NCBI GenBank assembly: GCA_022457155.1
Contig: JAJGOT010000028.1
Span: forward strand, 2,292,501 to 2,356,500
DNA length: 64,000 nt
Origin: Cladopsammia gracilis
Lineage: Eukaryota > Cnidaria > Anthozoa > Scleractinia > Dendrophylliidae
Direction of reading: 5' to 3'
This document shows, in pieces, positions 47,701 through 59,009 of this stretch. The notes beneath the pieces were generated by a model, which did not search any database, was not told the DNA's origin, and saw only the letters and a program-made list of their open reading frames with translations. Position 1 is the first letter of the stretch. Each line of letters begins with the position of its first letter. Made by a program: the position numbers and the translations under genes.

Positions 47701-50700
47701 AACACTTGGAGATGATATAAAGTACATCTTCAGAAAATCTACCCAGTAGTTAACTGGCTCTTGTCGAAGCTTTTCCAGGTCCTGGATTATGCTAAGTCTT
47801 GTTTTGAGATCCTCTGTCTTCTTAGAATACAAAAAATCTCCAACTATAGCATCAGCAAATGTGTCATGTGGATGATTTTCAAATTTGTTCTTTATGTCCA
47901 GGATTTTGCGATGGATAACCACACCTAAGCGCTTCATGTCGATGGCTTCTTTACCTTCTGCAAGGTTTCCCAAAACTTCCTTGATCTTTTCTTTTGTGCC
48001 AGACAGCTTTTCAAATGGAACATTTTCAGCTTTTATCAGCAAAGAACTCTCCAGAAATTCCAGAACATCACAAGAAATATCACTACAAAAGGGATCTGGA
48101 ATCTCCACAAGATCCCGCTGTAGTGGAGCTATGGAGGTGTCTGTTAGGTAGTCGAGGACCACAGTCAGAGCAGACAAGCTGTACCGATCACTACAGAGGG
48201 GTCCTCGGAACCCCATAAGGATTGATCCAGATTCTTCGTCCTCAGTTGGGAACCTTACAACCTTCTCAGTAGCGTTACCAAGGGGTGGGACAGAAGTTTG
48301 CCATGGTCTTTCATAAGGAGGCAATGCTTTCTAAGAGGAGAAAGACAGGAATAATTATTTTTAAATTTAAAATCAATCTATTGAAAGAATGATTATTCTT
48401 TTAATATTATTATTAATAAACTGTCATCAATTGGCTTTATAGCCACTAGCTTTCTCTAGCTCCTGTACTAGCTGATCCGGGCCTTGAACTATTTTTTACA
48501 CAGTAGTCCATCCCTGTCACCAATTGGATGTACGACAGTTATGTCATTATGCTGGTGAACTGGTTATTTTTTTCAACTTTATCGACTGCAGACTAAATTT
48601 TCAGCCGGGAAATAACTTACCGGCATATTTTTTTTTTTACCAAATCTTTATTTAATAGCAAGCCTGCATAATAAGTGGCTTCAAGGGTTTAAAAAATCAT
48701 CTCACTTTACTTTTCATTTGCATATCAGATCTAAATATAAAAACAACTCTATCTTGCCTTGGTTAGAATTTTATCCTCAAAGGACTTGACAGTCTCAAAC
48801 ACTTTGTTTGGATCAATCTGCCCAGTTATGATAACACACAAATTTTCTGGTCGATAAAACTGCTGATGGTAGCTGCAAACCTGAAGAATCACACAAATAA
48901 GAAATTCACACAAGACATCAATTATATCTGCTACTAAAATATGCAATCATAATATTAATCAAGTAAACATTTTACTGCTAGTACATGCATTAAAATTATC
49001 CCTGCCACAAATAACATTAATCTTGCACTATCTTCTTAACCAGTCAGAAGTAAAACCAAAACCAATCATGACTTGCTCACACATGTTTTCCTGTGCTTAT
49101 GGCACCAGCTACGTGTATTTGCTTTGGTTTCTGATCAGTTCATTAGATTGGCAGCATCTTTTGCGATTGGCCAGAGTTATTACTTTGGATTTGGTTTTAC
49201 AACACTCAATTGAAAACCGCTAGATACATGTACATTGTAAATGGTTGAGGAATTACATACCTTGGCATGACTACAAGTTGAACGCAAATTTTCCATAATT
49301 CCTCCTGTCTCTGACTATGAGAAAAAAAAACACATCTCTAAACCACAACCTCAATAGCATCAATTTTTGCAACAAACATTAAGGAAATAAATTACTAAAA
49401 ACTAATAAAAGAAAAAATAAAGTATTAACAGTAATATACCTTATAGCCACAGTGACCAGGGTACATCTCACGAGTAAAATTTAAGTATGTCCTGGATCTC
49501 TCCATATTCTCTCTCCCCTGCATCTCACAATAAACCACGCCCGCATTTTCACCCTCTCCATTAACATGGTGAACCTCTGTTATGTAGGCAGATTCCTGGA
49601 ATTTTTATATTAAAGCAGAAGTTTGTGTTAAGACTTGCATTCAGTAAAAATAGAGAAAATGAAATACCCAGTTTGGGAGAATTCAGACAATATTGTTTAT
49701 TTGACCTGATCAAGACACAGTTACAGGTAAGGGCTTTAACATAAAATCTTATGAACTTGTCAAGACTTCCACGGAAAATGTTTTTATAAAAGGGAACATT
49801 GTTTCATTTTAACACATTATTTAAAATGGCAACCTTAAAGCTTGTCCCCAGGGTCTTCTTCCCCTTCATAACTGCGAACTGTGCGAAGAAACCCCAAAGC
49901 TGCCAAAATGCTCCAAATATCCTGGAGCATTTAATACGTAAAACATGATAAAATATCTGGGCCGTGTCACGCGAAAAGGGCCTGGACGACATATTTTCTC
50001 GATTTTGAGTTTTCAGCTTTTTTGCCCATTTCAATCCCTAAATAACATGATGCAAACGAAAAAACTCCAGAATAAAAATTAAATCTGTAAAAATCGTGCC
50101 TTGAATACACATACTGCAAGGCTTCCGCCATTTTGAGCAGCCGATATAAAATGCAAATTGCTCAAAATCACATGTCATATCGTCCAGGCCCATTTCGCGT
50201 GATGCGGACCATCTTGTTTTGTTTGAACAACACTTTCAGTTTCAGTTTCACTTTTTTTATTTGCACTGTTAAGTTAACTGACCGTAAGAGTCGGGTACAA
50301 AACATGATCCAGGTAGATTGGAAGCAGGTTGAGGAATCCCTCACTGCCTGCTGTTTCCATGGTGTAAGCTGTGTGGTCAGTTGCTGTCCATGCATTGGTT
50401 CCCTGCGCCAAGCATCTATTGGCTAGTAAATCCAAAAGACCCTGCAAGTTCAACAAATGTTTTTTAAAGCTAATAACAGGGAGAAAGGGGAAGGTCTTGC
50501 ATTTAAACAGATGGCCAAGGTAGAATGGGCAAGGTTGATTAAGGACTTAACAAGAGAAGGTAACGTTAAAAGGGTGGTTTAAAAGTGACTGGGAGATATA
50601 TAATTGGTATTTTTCAGTTTCTTCTAATATGAAATTTGGCCAGTAGCTTTTGTGTGGTAGTGAGATACTAACAACTATTTGTTAGGGAATATAGACATTT

Positions 50701-52913
50701 TTATTAAATTATAGTGCTAAAATTTAGTTTCTCAGATGTTTCAAGGCTGCTGTCTCTTCATCAGTGAGTTTGAACACAACTGTCATAAAATGTGTGCGCG
50801 TGCTTAATTTAAAATCCCTAACAACTCAAAAAAAGCTGGCGTAAGGCATACACGCACATACAGTTCTACTGAAATTTGAATTTGACATTGAGTCCATTGG
50901 GGCACAGAGTCCTGTGGTGGAATATCAGTTGGGCCTCCCTTTGGAGTCTGGTTTTTAAACTCCAGGGTCCAGAGACGATGACCAAAACCAGCATATTGTC
51001 AACGTTGTGTCTGTCTGATATGAAGTGTTGTGCGACCAGAAGTTCCTTGTCAGGTGCGTCTTTCTCCTTTTTTTGGTCACCGAGTAAGCTTCTGGTTTCG
51101 GTCATCGCGGGACTCTAAGCCCCAATGAGCTCAATGTCGAATTTAAATTTCAGTAGAACTGTATGTGGGCACGCCTTACGCAAGCTTTTTTTGAGTTGTT
51201 CGGGATTTTAAATTAGCATGTGCATACATTTTTTGACAGTTGGGTTCAAACTCACTGATGAACAGGCAGCAGCCTCAAAATGTCCTAGAAACTAAATTTT
51301 AGTGTTATAATTTTTTTTAAAAAAATTAAGTCTACATTCACGATAACACGCTACACAGATTTATGCGCATTTTATGTGCATCTTTTGATTTGTTAGGGTA
51401 TAAGGTATAAGGTATAATTTATTTACCGTCAGGTACACGGGGAGTGGTTGCCCAATCTCCCGAGCCAGAGGCTCATGATAAAAGTGACTGACTATAAAAT
51501 ACATTTACAAAGTCTAAGGCAATCCTTAATAATAAACCCCTTCCAGTAGCTGGTATATTCATTACTGTGGGATAATGGTCACTGGTGAAGGTAATGGCAA
51601 GAGTGATGTAACCAAGGGAGAGGCTGGTTGGGGCAATAGTTATCATAATGTCACCGCAATACCTTGTAAGGGTAGTTTTCACTTCCCATGAACACTAGGT
51701 GCTCCAATGTGTGTGGTAAACCATCATCATCATGTGCTTCGGTGGCTAAACATACATAATGAAAAGTTAAGAAGACACTCACAGTCATTTTCTCATCAGT
51801 AGCCTGGGGACTTACTCTGGTATAACAGTGATGAGGAGGTGTAACTGAATTCAAAGATTTTTACCCTCAAAAATCCCCATGGCCTATAAATGAAACTCCA
51901 TAAAAATCCTAATGGATTTGATAACCAGCTACAAGCTAAAAAATACTGGGCAAAATTTTTACGACAGCAAAAAAAAGAAATTAAAAAAATTCGAATTTTA
52001 AACCCTCCAAAATACCCTTTGCAGCTCTTCATTACTTTAAATCTGAGTGCCACTCCTTGACATCAACTATTTTAATCATATCAATAACAAAATTCTCAAT
52101 TGTGATTGGTCATCCACGCGCCTATTTCTTACGTAATTGGTGCGCAGTCACGTGGGTGTTCAATTACAGCTATCCAATTGCAACTTTTTGTAATTGGATA
52201 GCTGTAATTGGACACCATTGCACGCACGTCAATCAGGTGTTAAATGGTTTTTTCGCTGTTTCTTCCTGCTTTCAAACTGATAGAAAATAACCTTGATGTT
52301 TTGAGGGCAAAAAACTCCACATAGACTTTTTAATCTCAAATTTTGTTATTGATTCGATTAATTAGTAATTGAACTTTGTGTCATACAATTCGGGGTAATC
52401 GTGCTCGTAATTTCAAATTGTCGTCGCGCTACGCGCACGGCCGATTACTCCCTGAATTCTACTCCACTCAGTCCAATTAGTATTACTAATTAGTTTCAAG
52501 AACAAACTTTGTTAATTTTTGGCCCTTTCTCGATATATCAACGACAGCAGTCTATGAATATTCCGTAAAACGATTCAACACAAAAGAAAAAATTAACGTA
52601 ACAATGGATAAAAATAACGAGGTATTGTTGTATTTCATTTCGTTGTTGATATATCGAGAAGTTACCTAATTTTTAACCTCAATTAATAAACACCTGCATG
52701 TCACTTGCATTATTAAATTGCACCCCAGAAATATTTAACCGCAAATCTCGTAGTTCCATATCACCACTTACCAAGGCAAAGAAAACCATTCACAAGAGGA
52801 CCAGGGACTTTCGCAAAGCAAAAGTTGATGCCTGTCCTCTTAGATCGGTATTTTTCGACAGGGATAGAGTCTAAAACCACGAAAGAGGACAAACACTCAA
52901 AATGTTCCGCCAT
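35783..52913 (-). CDS. M16-type zinc metallopeptidase (C05D11.1-like), complete
   Basis: Twenty-two exons (minus): 52913-52772, 51745-51663, 50441-50283, 49595-49440, 49314-49261, 48880-48758, 48330-47698, 45778-45635, 44935-44741, 44043-43941, 42729-42599, 41777-41659, 40823-40762, 40176-40109, 39750-39596, 39122-38942, 38623-38574, 38270-38177, 37555-37439, 36939-36896, 36685-36533, 35843-35783. The sum is 3027 nt, 1008 residues plus TGA; every junction keeps phase. The inverted zinc motif HxxEH is HTLEH (residues 59-63), in GLPHTLEHLVFMGS. The third ligand is probably Glu142 or Glu144 in NGEGENAGVVYCEM. Later M16-like blocks include RCLAQGTNAWTATDHTAY, FYRPENLCVIITG and GPIWRQVRGLGLSYGY. 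The length fits the roughly 1000-residue, four-domain M16 architecture. No clear signal or targeting peptide is seen. One intron (after exon 6) has a GC donor. Substrate and compartment are unknown. Confidence 0.92.
36219..36480 (+). mobile_element. tRNA-derived SINE, copy in block B
   Basis: Counterpart of the SINE at 27655-27905 (agtagtggtctagtggttgg, gaaggtcggtggttgaggcc, atgggtaacggtgacgtaat). Its presence in both blocks shows that it was there before the duplication. Confidence 0.7.
36779..36871. repeat. (GGA)n microsatellite (block B)
   Basis: About 30 copies of GGA lie in the intron between exons 20 and 21 of the peptidase. On the minus strand it opens a poly-Ser frame that is not a gene. 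Confidence 0.9.
37131..37414. mobile_element. MITE with inverted ends (block B copy)
   Basis: Counterpart of 28911-29194, with ends gaggtttccacttgagtgtcg and cgacactcaactgaaaaccgctc. It lies in the intron between exons 19 and 20 of the peptidase. Confidence 0.6.
39256..39345. repeat. 22-bp minisatellite, about four units
   Basis: The unit agttaactaacatataagtatg is repeated about four times with few changes, in the intron between exons 15 and 16 of the peptidase. Confidence 0.85.
42103..42292. mobile_element. MITE with AATAGG-CATTTGCACGATGACGTCA ends, copy 1
   Basis: Inverted ends of about 45 bp (aatagg...catttgcacgatgacgtca, tacaactaccagaatt and aattc..tggtagttgta, tgacgtcatcgtgcaaatg..cctatt). 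A nearly identical second copy is at 63077-63266. Flanking TA/AT-rich bases leave the TSD unclear. It lies in intron 11 of the peptidase. Confidence 0.8.
43448..43714. mobile_element. MITE with poly-G/poly-C subterminal tracts
   Basis: Ends gggacggaccatttaatttt and aaaattaaatggtccgtccc are inverted repeats, followed inward by about 25 G on one side and about 25 C on the other. The interior repeats gaattttttttc-like motifs at least four times in one direction. It lies in the intron between exons 10 and 11 of the peptidase. Confidence 0.8.
46207..47144. mobile_element. pogo/mariner-like element, TA duplication
   Basis: Inverted ends CAGTCGAACCTGTATATAAC and GTTATATACAGGTTTGACTG are flanked by TA (46205-46206 and 47145-47146). 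The motif gtgaccgttatatacaggt is repeated near both ends. No transposase frame is seen. It lies in the intron between exons 7 and 8 of the peptidase. Confidence 0.8.
50717..51312. mobile_element. Fold-back element with about 190-bp arms
   Basis: The left arm (from gtgctaaaatttagtttctc through gttctactgaaatttgaatt, to about 50907) and the right arm (from about 51113, aaatttcagtagaac..., to agaaactaaattttagtg) are inverted copies with scattered mismatches and a spacer of about 200 bp. It lies in intron 2 of the peptidase. Confidence 0.8.
52149..52222. repeat. Perfect-looking hairpin in intron 1
   Basis: gtgttcaattacagctatccaattg and caattaca...ggatagctgtaattggacac pair with few mismatches around a short loop. 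This is a small fold-back, probably a MITE relic. Confidence 0.7.
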
Positions 52914-53022
52914 CTTCACTGACAAGGCGGGGAGAGAGGCTGGGTTCAAGAGTCCACGAGCTCTCAGCGGTTTCACGTGTAGGCACATGCACACTAAGAA
53001 TGACTCCACAAAATTTTCCAAC
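52914..53022. promoter_or_regulatory. Bidirectional promoter, peptidase and PSMB7
   Basis: Only 109 bp separate the peptidase start codon (52913, minus) from the PSMB7 start codon (53023, plus). No TATA box is evident in either direction. Both start codons sit in YY1-like AAnATGGCGG contexts (AAGATGGCGG on minus, CAACATGGCGGC on plus). An E-box-like CACGTG is at about 52975-52980. Shared housekeeping-type initiation is inferred. Confidence 0.75.
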
Positions 53023-56000
53023 ATGGCGGCTATTGGAGGAACTGTAGCCCCAGAACATTGTGGCGGATTTTCGTTTGAAAACTGTAAAAGGTGAGTATAA
53101 CAGACAAAGACTGTGTTCAAGTTGCGACGTTTCATCTTTTCCAACTCTTTCATTACTTGTCAGAAATGCTATATTGGAGAAAATGGGCGCTAGGTTGCCC
53201 ACGGCAAGAAAGACCGGCACAACGATTTGCGGGATTGTATTCAAGGTTAGAGTTTACTGTAATGCCATCTTTCTGTTAAAATAGTAAAATATCTGTTATT
53301 TACACAATTATTGTCATGCAAGAAAAGTTGTGGCAATATACAAACTTCATGTCCTGTTTGATGAGAAAAGACAAAAACGATTATCTTTTACCTCGTGTTG
53401 CTTCATGTCTTTTCTAAATTTTTTTTAAGCTTACTGTAAGGAAAAGGAAATTATGGCCTTATTAGATGTTGCTAAAAGTGGTATTATTTATAGTTCTTTA
53501 CTACCTACTGGTAAGATCGTCGTGATTCCCTAGAATGCAGAACTAGTTCAGTGTTACAGTTGTTTGACAATTAAATTCAAATTCAGTTTATGACACTTCC
53601 AATTTGCAATTGCCAAAGGAAACACAACTGTGATTGAGTGTACAATTCTATTCTGGCTGTAGCTACAACCCGGCGGGGGGGGGGGGGAACTCCCTACAGT
53701 GGGCTATACGGGTATGTTCCGCCCAAAAGGGGTACCTTTTTAGACTGGAGGTATATGGAAGGGTCAGGATTTCACGAGTTGGAGTATAATTATGAAAGGG
53801 TACGGATTTCATGAAGAATAGGAAAGGGTAGCGAAAACAAGAGTTGAAGCATAAAAAAAAGTAGGGAAAACTGCCATTTAAGTATTATAAAAAGGGCCTT
53901 TGAAAATATATCAAACAGATGCACATAAAGGCTGTATGAAAGGGGTACCATTTTCAATGAAAGTTATATGAAAGGGGTTCCTTTTCTGTCAAAAACGGTA
54001 TATGAAAAGGTAAGGGTTTGGACCTTGGGACGGAGCACCCCCGTACAAAACTTTGTTGAGTACCCCCTCCCCCGACCTACAACTTATTGTCCTAAAATGT
54101 TTTCCAACAATTGTTCTTTGTTTAAAGGTGTTGAAAGCAAACTGAGACTCTCAACCAAGTGTCTCAGCTCTTTAGGCAAATGGTTGTACAATGATACCAT
54201 AAAATTCTGAAAATAAGTCCCTGGGATTATATTTTTCAAAGAACATTCTTGGTCTTAGAACAAAAGAAGAATAAATATAGGATCATGTGATAAGGGGCTT
54301 ATTTTCAGAGGGGCTTAATTTCAGAATTTTATGGTAGATAGCTTCATGTTAGAGTATGGTTGCAAAAACTATGAACACTTCAATTTGATTTTGACATGTC
54401 CATTGTGTAGCTACCAATCAGATAGGACATGACACAGCAAGAAAAGTAAGCAGATATCTTGTCATGAAACCATGCTTGGCCTTTGTCAAATAAAACAAAC
54501 CATGTCTTCTCATAGATTTTATTTCCAATTCATAGTTATCTATTTTATGGCTAAGTGGAAATTTTCGCGACAGTTTTAAAAAAAACAAGATGTTCAACTG
54601 CAGACTTGGAGTTGTTTTCAACCAACAGTTTTATAGGGTTCAAAAGCTTATATCAGTGGGTTGTGATTGGTGGATTTTGATCCAATTTGTCAGCATCTTA
54701 TTGAAAGGCAAACAACTCCATGCCTGCTGCTTTGACATCTCACTCATTAAAAAAAGAAAGTTGCTCAAATTTCCTCTTGGCTTACACAAGTAAAAACAAC
54801 TGCATATAAAAAGTAGGAGATGTCATTTTTTTTTGCTCAAAAAAAGACCAAGCAATGTTTCGTGAGGTTTACATTTCTTGCAGTTTCATGTCATTTCTGA
54901 TTGGCAGCAAGATTTTTGCAAATACAAATAAAATATATTTGAAAACTAAAGTTGGTGGATCAGTGACTAGCATACATGTGTGTTCTTTGGTTTGAGATTT
55001 TATTGCTGTTTTTGTTATAGGATGGTGTTATTTTAGGAGCTGATACAAGAGCAACTGAGGTAGGTGATGTGTCACATTGACTTTTATGTGAAAACTTTTA
55101 TATCCTTCCTGAATACTCATTATTTATCTGCCTCATTTATTTGGCTGTGTTGTAGGATACCATTGTCGCTGATAAAAACTGCTCCAAGATACACTACATC
55201 GCTCCTAATATTTAGTAAGTACAGAGTATTGATTGAATTTTGGTTTATATGTTAAGGTTTAATATTTTAATTTTTTATTTATTTATTTTATTTTATTTTT
55301 TATTTTGTTGTTGTTGTTGTTGTTGTTTTTTTTTTTTTTTGGGGGGGGGGGGGGGAGTTGAAAATTTCAGACCAGTTTAATTTTTGCTTTCTTAAACTGG
55401 TTTGAATATTTCAAACCAAAACAAAAATTAAACTGCAACATATATGACCAGTACAGCCCCATGTGCACCTGTAGAACAAATTCTAGTCAGAATGAATGAG
55501 CTTTTTATTTTTAAGTGTACAAAGAAAACAAAATGTAACTTTTTAATTGTGATATATTTCAGTTGCTGTGGGGCAGGCACTGCTGCTGATACCGAGTATG
55601 TCACACAACTCATCTCTTCGCATGTTCAACTGCACAGCTTATCAACTGGACGCCAGGTATGTTGTTCGACCATTAATTAGTTAAAATGTTAATAAAGACA
55701 CTGTACATGCGACTGCATTATAGTCAGAGCATTGTTATGAACTATTAATACAACGTACAGTATAAATATTTTGTATCATTTATATTTTTCAGGCCAGAAT
55801 TGTTACTGCGTTGCGTATGTTGAAACAGCTTCTATTCAGGTATTTACACATAGCTCATTTATTGATTGTAACCATTATCAAATCAATTTACTTTTAATCT
55901 CAACTACTCATTGCATCACGATGAAATACTCAGAAAAAAAAATGAATAGTTGATAATTAGCTTATTGTTGATCTTGGAAGGCCAATATTTTACTAAATTT

Positions 56001-59000
56001 TCACAAAATTGTTTGTGATTTCACGTTTATGGGAGGTTCAGTTGCACTTCATTTGACAAATTTTATTACTCCCTAAAATAATGTTTTAAAATATCACCCA
56101 GAACTGTTGAAATAAATATTAATGGGAAAAATAACTTGTTGGTGCTAAAAAAAAGTTGACAGTTTGTTTTGACAACCTTTGACACTGAAAATACTGAATT
56201 ATAAAAAAAAAAAACATGCCAAATGTTTTAATATTTACCTAATTACATTGAAATACATGTAAAAGTGCATTATGAAATCTCTACCAGGGATGCGTGCAAA
56301 TATCAAGGGTACATACAGTATAATAACAAGTCCTACCCTGATACAATTTTCATTGCTTTTTGTACATCTAGGTATCAAGGGTATGTTAGCGCTGCTCTTG
56401 TCCTGGGTGGTGTCGACTTAAATGGTCCAACACTGCATACTGTCTACCCACATGGCAGTACTGACAAACTGCCTTATGTTACAATGGGTAAGTAGATATT
56501 TGATGGTATTTTACTGTCATTGTTCATGTAGTGTGGCATATTGTTTGAAGACTACTGGGTGCTTTGAATGTACTGTGGTACTGTTGATATGGTGTTATGG
56601 CATTCACTTTAAATATCCCTTCAATATATGCAGGTTATTATGATCATAATTAAATTAACATGATTTTGTTTTGTTTGATTTCAGGGTCTGGCTCCTTGGC
56701 TGCTATGTCAGTGTTCGAGTCAAGATACAAGCCTGACATGGAGGTAACTATGAAATAGTTAAGTGATGGAAGCAAGGCAACATGTCTGTGTCAGAGTACT
56801 TAACATAGCCGTGACATCCGATGTGGCGCAACTTAAAAAAATTGCCTTATAAACTGTTCCATTTTAATGACAATTTTTTCTTTTGTTTTTATGAAAGACT
56901 TCAGGTTAATATGCCTGTTTGCATAACTTTTTTTCTCTAATACAGTTCCTAGCACAATCATATTTCTAGTCTCTTGGATGGTTGAGAAAATGCTCACCTG
57001 TGGCCACATTCTCTTATTTTAAGATCATCTCAGGAAATAGTGGAAATACATGCCATGAACTGTATCAGAAAACAAAGTCATACAACTGTAGGAACTCTGA
57101 TTTTATTCCTTAAATACACAGAGGTTTCATTAGAAGCCGGCAACCAGCGAATTCCGCCGGCTACTTCCTCAATTATCGACACCTACTTTTCGATTGATTT
57201 CATTGAAGTTGATGCCCAGAATGCTGGAAATGCCATTTCCGAGTTCCTGGATTTCAAAATTTTCTTCCCGGGGGGGGGGGGGGGGGGGGGGGGGTGTGCA
57301 CCCAGACCTCCAGACCTCCAGACCTCCAGACCTCCAGACCCCCAGACCCCCAGACCCCCCTAGAGGAAAGGAGCCTTATGGCCCCTTTGTTGCCTCTGCC
57401 GTCCATTTTATAAATATTGCAACTTGCTGTACTCTCAATTTTATTGAAACCCCTGAAAACATCTTGCAATCTGGCCATCAGTCTAGCTTTTATTCAAAGT
57501 ACTTCCCATCCAGCCCTCTAACCTGTTCAGAAGGTCAAGTAACCTGTGTTTTGACATTTTTTAGAAAATAAGTCTGAGTATACACAGTCTAATTTAGTTT
57601 TCATTGCCTGTTCACATTCTAGCTTGAAGATGCTAAAAAGCTGGTACGCGATGCAATTGCTGCAGGAATATTTAACGATTTGGTGAGTGACTCACTTGCT
57701 GTAAGAATTGTGGTTTTCTTTTCCTGTAACACAGACGATCTACAGTAGCACTGTTAAGAAGTTTTCTTTCTTTTCACCTTTGCTTATGGGTCAGCACACA
57801 TGGGGAGACTAGTCGCCTACTACTACTAATTTTCGGCAAAAAACCTAGTAACTGCGGCCAAACTTTGATTGCAGTGACTGATTGCAGAAATTCAAATTGG
57901 TTTAAATCCGGGGGGGGGGGGGGGTACTCAACAAAGTTTTGTACGGGGATGCTCCGCCCCGAGGTCCAAACCCTTACCCTTTCATATACCGTTTTTGACA
58001 GAAAAGGTACCCCTTTCATACACCTTTCATTGAAAATGGTACCCCTTTCATATAACCTTTATGTGCATCTGTTTGATATATTTTGAAGGGCGCTTTTTAA
58101 AATACTTAAATGGCAGTTTCCCTACTTTTTTTATGCTTCAACTCGTGTTTTCGCTACCATTTTCTATTCTTTGTTAAATCCCTACCCTTTCATATACTTC
58201 AATTCGTGAAATCCCGACCCTTTCACATACCTCCAGCCTCAAAAAGGTACCCCTTTCGGGCAGAGCATCCCCGTATAGCCCATTATAGGGAGTACCCCCC
58301 CCCCCCCCCCCCCCCCCGGTTTAAATTAAAGTGACTAGTGACAGCAATCTCCTTGTGTGCTTGGCAACTAGTCGCTGTGACCAAAACAAGAATTAGCTAA
58401 CCAATCAAAGACCAAATTGAACTGTTCCTGTAACTGGTGACCTCGTGGGTGCTGCTCACCCATTGCTGCAACCAGTCTATTCGTGTAAACAACGTCTTGT
58501 GTGCTTATAGTCTTTTTGCTGTTTGTTTTTAGGGATCTGGAAGCAATGTTGATCTTTGTGTGATCACCAAAGAAGGCACTCAATATCTCAGGCCATATGA
58601 CATAGCAAATGCAAAGGGTGTAAGGCAGGGACGGTACTCCTACAAGAGGGGCACAACAGGTCAGTAGCGTAAATAATATAGCATCAGTAACAGTATTTCA
58701 TACAATTATGCTTGACAAATATCAGTGATCTTTTCGACCATGTGGGTGTATTGAAAGGTTTGAAAAACGTTCTCAAGAGGAATATCCATAACATATAAGT
58801 TCTTCACAATGCTAACTGAAGGCTGAGGATGACTACATTAAAGTACCGTTTTCACTACAGAGAACTGTTAACTGAAGTTACAAACACAAGTACCTAAAAC
58901 ATCTTCTCTTTTCTTTGTTTATTCCACTCCACAGCTGTTCTTACTAAAGACATCAAACCCATTGTGGTCGAAGTTACAGAGACAAGAGGAGAAGCAATGG

Positions 59001-59008
59001 AGATGTGA
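53023..59008 (+). CDS. PSMB7: Proteasome subunit beta type-7 (20S core, trypsin-like)
   Basis: Eleven exons: 53023-53090, 53164-53245, 55021-55059, 55156-55214, 55563-55656, 55793-55839, 56372-56487, 56685-56743, 57623-57682, 58533-58659, 58935-59008. All are GT-AG and in phase: 825 nt, 274 residues, TGA at 59006, close to the human length of 277. The product is the beta2 subunit of the 20S proteasome, which cuts after basic residues, in cytosol and nucleus. A propeptide ends at TG|TTICG, so mature Thr1 is residue 42. The catalytic partners Asp17 (Asp58 in LGADTRATE) and Lys33 (Lys74 in DKNCSK) are present. Other family signatures are [28 protein letters not shown] and [11 protein letters not shown]. 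The C-terminal arm, which in this family wraps beta3, is present ([17 protein letters not shown]). Transcription probably starts in the shared 109-bp promoter. Introns 2 and 9 carry related hAT-like elements. Confidence 0.97.
53670..54075 (-). mobile_element. hAT-like element, TACCCCTTTCATATA type, copy 2
   Basis: Reverse orientation, in intron 2 of PSMB7. Flanked by GCTACAAC/CCTACAAC (53662-53669 and 54076-54083; one mismatch in 8). Interior motifs tatgaaaggggtacc match copies 1 and 3 in reverse. Confidence 0.8.
55250..55360. repeat. T-rich, (GTT)n and poly-G tract in intron 4 of PSMB7
   Basis: Low-complexity ttattt, gttgttgtt, poly-T and poly-G runs in sequence. The following caaaccaaaacaaaaattaaact is an inverted match of agtttaatttttgctttctt upstream. 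Confidence 0.7.
57121..57440 (+). repeat. Dispersed repeat, copy 2 (partner at 5482)
   Basis: Same text as 5482-5740 (gaggtttcattagaagccgg, gcccagaatgctggaaatgc). It contains a poly-G tract of about 25 and a (CCAGACCT)n tandem repeat at about 57302-57360. It lies in intron 8 of PSMB7. Confidence 0.75.
57908..58318 (+). mobile_element. hAT-like element, TACCCCTTTCATATA type, copy 3
   Basis: Flanked by GTTTAAAT (57900-57907 and 58319-58326). Interior nearly the same as the element at 30008, including gggatgctccgccccgaggt and gtatagcccattatagggag. It lies in intron 9 of PSMB7. Confidence 0.88.
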
Positions 59009-59009
59009 T

